Below, one piece after another: positions 57,648 to 64,000 of a stretch of 64,000 nt of DNA. Below the pieces are notes generated by a model. It made no database searches. It was not told the origin of the DNA and saw only the letters and a list, made by a program, of their open reading frames with translations. The stretch is from Schoenoplectus triqueter. Lineage: Eukaryota; Streptophyta; Magnoliopsida; Poales; Cyperaceae. The stretch lies in contig CAXKVV010000167.1 of assembly GCA_964058805.1 (NCBI GenBank), positions 27,524 through 91,523 on the forward strand. The letters are read 5' to 3'. The position numbers and the translations under genes are program-made. How positions within the stretch are numbered: position 1 is the first letter of the stretch; each line of letters starts with the position of its first letter.

Positions 57648-58473
57648 TGACTATTATGAAAATATTTGCATTTCAGCCGATATGCAAACGCGTTAAAAAA
57701 TATATTTTAAAATCTCAAAAAAATAATTTTTGGTTGTCACTAAATTCGTCATATGAAAATATTATGGGATACAAATATTTACAGTGTTTTGAGTTTTTTA
57801 ATTCACTATTTTGAATTAAAAAAACAAATAAACATTGAATATGTATTATTATTTTTAGAGCTATTTTTTTTCTAAAATTTAAAAGAGTAGCTTAAAAAAC
57901 TCAAAGAACTCTAAATTTTTGTATCCCATAAGGTTTTCATATGATGAATTTAATAGAAATCATAAATTAAAATTTTTAAGACTTTAAAAAATAAATATTT
58001 TTTGTCACATTTGCATATCAGCTGAAATTAGAGGTATCAATTATTGACCCGACTCGATGAGTTAACTTGACCTGACCTGAACCCCACCCGACATGATCCG
58101 AAGTTAAATAGATTGGGTATGGGTTTAATTTTTTGATCAGAATCAGATCGGGTCGGGTTCAAATCAACACAACCATATTAATTATGTTTTTTTAAAGTAA
58201 TTTTGTCATTTAGTACTAATTAAAGCTTAAATATATTAATTAAGATTAATTATAAACTAATTAATATTTAATTTCTCAAAATTATATAAAAATAATGAAT
58301 AAATATTTAGTTATTTTACACGGGTTGGGTCGGGTATGGGTCAAGATTGTTTTACCCGAATTTAAACTAGTCGGGCTCACGTCAGATGAAAAAATAATAA
58401 AATAGTATGACTCGATCCGAACTCAACCCGACCCATTGACACCCCTAACTGAAATACAAACATTTTCATAATA
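57646..58473. mobile_element. Foldback MITE interrupted by a hAT-type element
   Basis: Left GACTATTATGAAAATATTTG..CATTTCAGC and right GCTGAAAT / CTGAAATACAAACATTTTCATAAT are inverted. The right arm is split by the hAT-type copy 58029-58447. Without it the element would be about 400 bp. Confidence 0.75.
58029..58447. mobile_element. Non-autonomous hAT-type element, copy 5, nested
   Basis: TAGAGGTATCAATTATTGAC to CCATTGACACCCCTA, flanked by GCTGAAAT (58021-58028) and ACTGAAAT (58448-58455), an 8-bp duplication with one mismatch. The interior matches the family. It sits in the right arm of a foldback MITE. Confidence 0.85.
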
Positions 58474-58480
58474 TATATAT

Positions 58481-58891
58481 AGTTTGTCTATTATGCTTCC
58501 AATAGCACTTCAGCCGAAACGTTACCAGTCCAAATTTTTATTTTTCATTCTCAAAATTTTAAATTAGATAGCTCAATAAAATTTTTATATCATAATCTTA
58601 TAGAATACTATTTTTATAGTGTTTAGAATTAATTTATTATGTTTAATGATTTTTGAAATATAGCCCTAAAATATTAAAAAAATAATAAAATTTATATGTC
58701 AAAAATGCTTACTTTCTAAAAATCATTAAGTATAGTAAACTAACTGCAAACGCGATAAAAAATAGTATTATATAAGATTATGATATGAATATTTTTTGAG
58801 CTACTTAAATTAAAATCTCAAGCATGAAAAATTAAAATTTGGACTGATAGCATTTCGGCCGAAGTGCTACTGAAAGCACAATAGACAAACT
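58481..58891. mobile_element. Foldback MITE, AGTTTGTCTATTATGCTTCC family
   Basis: AGTTTGTCTATTATGCTTCC and GAAAGCACAATAGACAAACT are inverted ends; AGCACTTC(A/G)GCCGAAA(T/C)G arms and GTTTANTATG..TTAATGATTTTT inner arms pair. (TA)n on both sides. Same family as 55601-56298 and 56398-56528. Confidence 0.8.
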
Positions 58892-58918
58892 ATATATATA
58901 TAGAGAGAGAGAGAGAGA

Positions 58919-59316
58919 GGCTATGGTGCTTTGTGAATCACAAAACCTCCCGTGCTTTGCGACCGTATCTCGAATTTAAAAGTTCAAACGGCCGATCCAA
59001 ACCATTGAACATCATCTTCATATTGAAATTTCCTTGGAGATCAAATTTTATATTTTTTTTTGAATTTTTTTGCTATTTTTTAAATGGGTACAAAGTTTGC
59101 TGATCTAACGAATTCTGCACCAACCCAAACTAGTGATTTTGTACCCATCTAAAAATAGGAAAAAATTCAAAAAAATATAAATTTTGATCTCCGAAGATAG
59201 TTTAATATGAAGATCATATTTAACGGTTTGGATCGGCCATTTAAACTTTTAAATTCGAGATACGTACATAAAGCACATGAAATTTTGTGCTTCGCGAAGC
59301 ATCATATGCTCACTCT
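58919..59316. mobile_element. Foldback MITE, GCTATGGTGCTTTG family, diverged copy
   Basis: Matches 57195-57599 along its length (AACCTCCCGTGCTTTGCGACC, CCAAACCATTGAACAT, inverted ends) but with many differences. A (GA)n run lies on the left and TATATATA on the right; it ends the third chain. Confidence 0.8.
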
Positions 59317-59420
59317 ATAAATATATATATATGATAAATTGCCTTGCAATGAGAAAACTAAAGCTCTAGGTATAGTAGTGGTATATACATACAAAAAAAA
59401 GGACTGAGAACGCATATAAG

Positions 59421-59568
59421 TGATGTTTGCACCTCTAAAGTCGCCATCTTCCCTTTTGGCACGTCCCCTTGCGATTCCTTGTTCGTACTTTGTCTTCATT
59501 CTTCTCTGCTGTGCATGCAAAGTGAACAACGCTACGAAAGGGGAATTCCATGTCTCCTTATCAACCAC
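59421..59568 (-). CDS. Possible coding exon, unrecognised
   Basis: A minus-strand frame from 59568 reads MVDKETWNSPFVALF and continues with a K/R-rich stretch containing KTKYEQGIARGRAKREDGDF, reaching a candidate donor AGAG/GTGCAA near 59432. A candidate acceptor (TTTCCAG) lies just upstream near 59574. GC content is higher than around it. No domain recognised; may be a captured or decayed exon. Confidence 0.25.
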
Positions 59569-59934
59569 GCTGGAAACATTCTACGCGTGACTAGCATTTT
59601 GTTTGTATTTCTGTTGTATTATATGGTCTTTCTCGTAAAAGAAATTCTCTCTGGGTGAGCATGGTTCACAATTAATGAATTAGCATAAAACTAATGGCTC
59701 TGCGTAGAAGGTCCTCTATACGTCTAAATTAATAAAAATAACGGCAATTAATTGTTTTTGGTGGAAGGTGAAGAAGTTCTTACAATCGAAATTAAACCTA
59801 ATATACATATAACGCATGAAAATTAAATCAATATTTATGTACAAGTAGTGAATAGCACCACAAGAATTTCGGGAATCTCTGCTTCCTTTTTTTGTAAGCT
59901 GATTTCAAAATGATTAATTTAATTACAGTAGAAA
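59569..59934. other. Intergenic
   Basis: AT-rich; nothing recognised. Confidence 0.35.
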
Positions 59935-60069
59935 CTATGAGTTTAGAGGGACAAAAACTGGACAAGCATAGTAGATGTCCTTTGGTTCATATTCAGCCCG
60001 GCGTCCTGTATTTTGGCGTTGCATGAATTTACGGTTTCCGAGGGGGTCAGAGGTAAAAAGACATGCCAT
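59935..60069 (-). CDS. Small open frame, unrecognised
   Basis: 44 codons from an ATG at 60069 to a stop at 59935, starting MACLFTSDPLGNRKFMQRQN and ending YACPVFVPLNS. The composition is protein-like, with many polar and charged residues, unlike the chance frames in the AT-rich parts. No family recognised. It could be a further exon of the same decayed gene as 59421-59568, in the same orientation. Confidence 0.2.
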   Translation of the reverse strand: MACLFTSDPLGNRKFMQRQNTGRRAEYEPKDIYYACPVFVPLNS

Positions 60070-60210
60070 CACTCAGTTCACTTCTTGGGCTCCTAACTCC
60101 ATTACATGATAAACTTGAAAACAGAAGAATCAAAAGTTCAGGACGAAAGATATGACAACATTTCTTTCCGAGCATTTTATATGTCTACTTAAATTGAGAA
60201 TTGCTCGAAT

Positions 60211-60694
60211 TATGGCGTCAATTATTGACCGACCTATGTATTAACCCGATCCGATCTGATTTCAATCTGATCTGACTCGATATGACTCAAAAATAAATGG
60301 ATCCGATATGGATTTAATATTTTTAGTCCGAATAGAGTCAGGTCGGGTCCGAATCAATCCGATCCGATCCGATCCGACCCGATTAATTATATTTTTAAGT
60401 AATTTTATAATTTAGTACTAATCAAAGATTAAATATATACTAATTATACACTAATTTAGATTAATTATAAAGTAACTAATATTTAATTGCTTCAAATTAT
60501 AAAAAATAATTAATAAATATTTAATTATTTTATATGGGTCGGGTCGGATCAGGTCGACTCGTGACCCGGTTGAGTTGGATATGGGTTAAGATTTTTTAAT
60601 CTGAATTTAAACAAATCGGATTCGAGTTAGATCAAGAAAAATAATAAAATAATGTGACCCGACCCGACCCTGATCCGACCCGTTGATATCCCTA
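60211..60694. mobile_element. Non-autonomous hAT-type element, copy 6
   Basis: TATGGCGTCAATTATTGACC to CCCGTTGATATCCCTA, flanked by GCTCGAAT (60203-60210) and GCTTCAAT (60695-60702), six of eight bases matching. It carries the family's GACCCGACCC zones and AT-rich centre; more diverged than copies 2, 3 and 5. Confidence 0.8.
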
Positions 60695-60702
60695 GCTTCA
60701 AT

Positions 60703-63700
60703 ACACCATAAAATTTTGAACGATCAAAATATTTTTGATCAAACGGTTCAAATTTAATTAGATGGACTATGTGAAACTTAAAATGGAAGATGCAATCAAT
60801 TATTCAATTATAGATTACTTTTTCAAATATATGTGTATTTGCTTCTTTTCATTTTATTTTTGTTTTGTCATTTGGGGGCAAATCACGTCAAAAAAATTCT
60901 CTCAGAAAAATGTGATGTATTATAGAATCACTCAATTAAATTATTCTATTATATCATAATAAAATGTATAAATTTAAGAGCAATAGGTATATATGTAAAT
61001 ATCAAGATAACTAGCACATGCATTAAGGTCAGAAATATTATGCTGACAAAACTTTGTTCCTCATGGTGAAATCAGAATCATAATTTTAGAAAAGACTAAA
61101 ATATGAAAAGAGAAAAAAAAAAGCTAGGATTTATTTTCCTTTGTAGTATGAACCTCGTAAATAATCATTTTTGTTCAATATAGGGGGGCAGAGTGTAAAG
61201 TAGCAAGTAGCAACGCATGGAATTTTTTTTATTTTGGACATAGGTAGATAAGGCAGCCTGGTGAATAGTGATACATAATTGTCATGCATAGTATTCTTCA
61301 TGCACCAAAGAGACAACTGTTTCAGTGCATCCAGAACAACTGCACCAGCTGTTGTGGGTCCCAGTTGCTCACGGCTGCGCTGGACCACATGCAGTAATAT
61401 TTTTCTTAGCAGGGAGTACTCTCTGACTCTCGGTTTTAATCCGGGCGGCTTAATGGATTAGGACGGACTGGATATAGATGGGTTGACGGGTTAGACGAAC
61501 GGGTTAGGATGGATTGATTTTGAGAATGTGTGGTCGTGATCCGTTCTAAGATCATGGGTCAGACGGATCGATAAGTTAGGAAGGGTCTGGTATAGTGGGC
61601 TGGGTCGGGTCAATTTAATTAGATCGTCAGTTTTTTCTATAAAAAACTCAAAGTGTTAAATAATTTCAAATAGATTTCAAAAAATTCTAAAAAATGAAAA
61701 AAAATTATTCAAAAAAAATTAATATATAACAGTTAATATTTTTGAACAAATTTAAATATTTTTATTTTTTCAGTTTTACCCGGATTTTATTCTTTTTTGG
61801 GCCAATTTTTTTATTTTGACTAGGTTTTAACGGGTTTTACACAGATTTTTACATGGGTTGATGGGGTGGGTTGAGGGCGGGTCAGATTTATCTCAAGTTT
61901 TTTTTGGAAAAACACGATCGCGATCCTTAATTGGCTCATAGGTCGGCCGATCCCCGAGTTAAATAGATTTTTGTCCTCAGATCAGAGCGGGTCAAATTAT
62001 GAGATTAAATTTGACGGATCGGATATGACTCAAACGGTGTTTTTTTTACAACACTACTTGAAAACCCCTCTTCGGCTCTTTCACACCCACATAACATACA
62101 TAACATTATCTCCTAATGGCCTCATGGCTGTGTTTGTCTCTTAGAAAATGAAGGGAGCGTCTTATTTGTTATGGGCCTCATGGCCCATCATGACCATTCC
62201 ATGAGTTGCATTTGCTCGTATCGTATTATATATGCTTGATTTTTTACGACACTCCTTGTGGACGTGGCTCTAGCCCTCATCTTTTATCCTTAATTTATGC
62301 CAACTTTTGAACGAATAAAGTAATATTAGAACATGATTACGCTCTTTAACCGATCGAACAATTATTTGAACAATTTTAATCTACAACTAATTACATCATG
62401 AGATGCTATTAACGTGCTAAATATGCATATTAGCATATATGTAAACTTCTTTCTACATGTAAAGATGTCTAATTTATTTATTTAGTTATATTGGACCTTT
62501 GGAAAGTTATCGGAGAAGTATGATCATGAAACAACCAATAAATATTTAATCTAATACTAAAATAAGGACAAAAAGAAATTAAAATGTTCCAATTAATTTA
62601 TTGCTTGGTTCATAGTGGATAATAACCATATTTGATCATTATAAACAAGGAAAAGGTTGTGGACTCTTAATCATATATGTCATATCATCTACATTATTAA
62701 TTATTTGATTTTTTAGTAATTATTAATCTAATCTTGTGCTGATGATTTTTTATTTGTTATTAGCAAAAAATATATATATAAAGAATACAATGAGTCACAA
62801 TATTAAATCTGCATGAGCATTAATTGCTCATGAACTTTTGATTTTGTATGAATAATTTTGATGCAACAACTTTTTTTTGTTTTATTATTACATATCTTTT
62901 GATTTTATGAGTTCATAAAATTAAATTTTCGTCATTATATTTTTTATTTCCAAAACGAAATCCGAAGAACATCCTGATATTCATATCAACAGTACAATGT
63001 AGATTTTGTCATAACGTTACAGGAGGGAGTTCTCAAGTTGGATATACCAAATTATTTGTATTCGGAAACTAGACTTAAAATATATTTCCAAAAAGATGAT
63101 ATATTCATCTTTGTAACATTGTTCTTTGATGTGATCTCTGATAATGAGTACATGGCACCTAAATTGCATGATGATAGCACCTAAATTGCATGATGATAAA
63201 TTTAGGACATTGATACAGTGCCTCAAACTTCCTCACTATCTTGACATGTGGATCCCACATATTTGAGCTTTTAAGGGGGGGGGGCTTTTGTTGTGACTAA
63301 ATTGATTGCTCTCCAAACCAAAAAAACAAACATGATCCTTATCTTTGAAATCAAACTGTGAGAGTTAATTTTATCTTCTTCCAAATTCACACAACTATTT
63401 TTCGATGCTTTTGAATCATCCAATTTAAAGAATAATATTCCTCTCGCAATAAAAAAAAAACAACAGATCCTCTCCCCCCTTTGTCACTTGGAGATGGGAA
63501 GGGGGGAATCAGCCATTCTATATTTATTCATAAATTTGAGAGGTATGTCTGTAAATTGTTTTTCATTTTTTTAAATTATGTTGAATATATTTAAAAATCA
63601 TTGTTAAAGTTGACCAGACAATGATCTCGTTTTTTTCTCTATAGGAAATCGACAGTGTTTAATATTTTTTCTTCTCGGTTGGCCCCTATTTTCTACTAAA

Positions 63701-64000
63701 ATTTCTAAATTAGAAGCAGGTCAACATGCATTTAATTAATAAGTGATAAGTGAGAAGGGATTTATGTTCCGAGTTCAATAGCTCAAGCAACAAAGCAAAA
63801 TCAAAACTCTTTTGGAGGGCCCATGGCGACGTTAATTATAAAAAAAAAACATGTCCATAAGGACATGCAAGTAATTACAAAATCCATCATAGAGATGATG
63901 ATTAGTCGTCTGTATCATATGTCTTGCTATGTATACTTTTTTTTTTTATATTTCTACGTTCTTAATTTGTTTGTTTGCTTGCCTTTTTTAATTCTTGAAT
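60703..64000. other. Intergenic AT-rich end of window
   Basis: No gene accepted. At 61440-62035 GGGTTG/GGGTCGGGTC/GACGGATCGG words recur and suggest another decayed dispersed repeat without readable ends. GCACCTAAATTGCATGATGATA is directly duplicated at about 63152-63197. A poly-G run of about 10 lies near 63276. The minus-strand frame 61131-61388 is GC-richer near 61320-61390 but has no recognised domain. Confidence 0.35.

Noticed and set aside
57107..57696. Two open frames with the same peptide start on opposite strands
   Set aside because: They lie in the two arms of a palindromic MITE, so their identity is a by-product of the inverted repeat.
1..64000. tRNA, rRNA, CRISPR or bacterial operon features
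   Set aside because: No tRNA-like TTCRA arm with matching stems, no regular spacer-repeat array and no prokaryotic gene layout was seen by reading; a tRNAscan or Rfam search would settle the RNA part.

Overview
This is an AT-rich nuclear segment from a flowering plant. The evidence is a spliced plant bHLH gene, a plant Ty1/Copia element primed by initiator tRNA-Met, an Athila-like Ty3/Gypsy fragment, CACTA elements and many non-autonomous DNA transposons. I cannot name the species. No bacterial, organellar, CRISPR, rRNA or tRNA feature was seen.

Only one host gene is well supported: a five-exon bHLH transcription factor on the minus strand (22118-23724). It has an upstream TATA box and a CACGTG G-box. 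The last exon is the least certain part.

Layout: 1-9480 is a GC-richer, repeat-laden stretch with decayed reading frames, a 258-bp near-perfect direct duplication (3974-4231 / 5026-5283), a repeated CTACTACAGAAC motif and several degenerate direct repeats. 10195-10449 looks like a CACTA right end. 12460-12880 is the first copy of a small hAT-type family. 15616-17180 is a chain of foldback elements. 18146-18770 and 19360-19985 are local repeats. 22118-24030 is the bHLH gene and its promoter. 25855-31047 is a complete Copia retrotransposon with identical 171-bp LTRs, a 5-bp target duplication and one uninterrupted 1505-codon gag-pol frame, so it is a very young insertion. 31393-31854 and 35269-35414 are two more hAT-type copies. 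35440-37545 is a second foldback chain. 38087-38484 is a palindromic element containing short GCCACTGCCAGTGGC dyads. 39066-39318 is a decayed hAT transposase end. 41745-55527 contains Mutator-type MITEs with 9-bp duplications and two related CACTA elements: A, about 42590-45437, and B, 50691-55527. Element B is a nest holding a foldback MITE, a Ulp1-like fragment, a putative LTR and an inverted Athila-like pol fragment. 55600-59316 is a third and longest foldback chain, invaded by a hAT-type copy. The rest is AT-rich, with one more hAT-type copy at 60211-60694.

The most distinctive pattern is that many palindromic 350-420 bp elements lie end to end, separated only by (TA)n, (GA)n or (CA)n tracts. 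At least four foldback families take part. This suggests that microsatellites at element borders act as repeated landing sites. The rice element Micron is a published precedent for targeting (TA)n; whether these families are related to it is not shown here.
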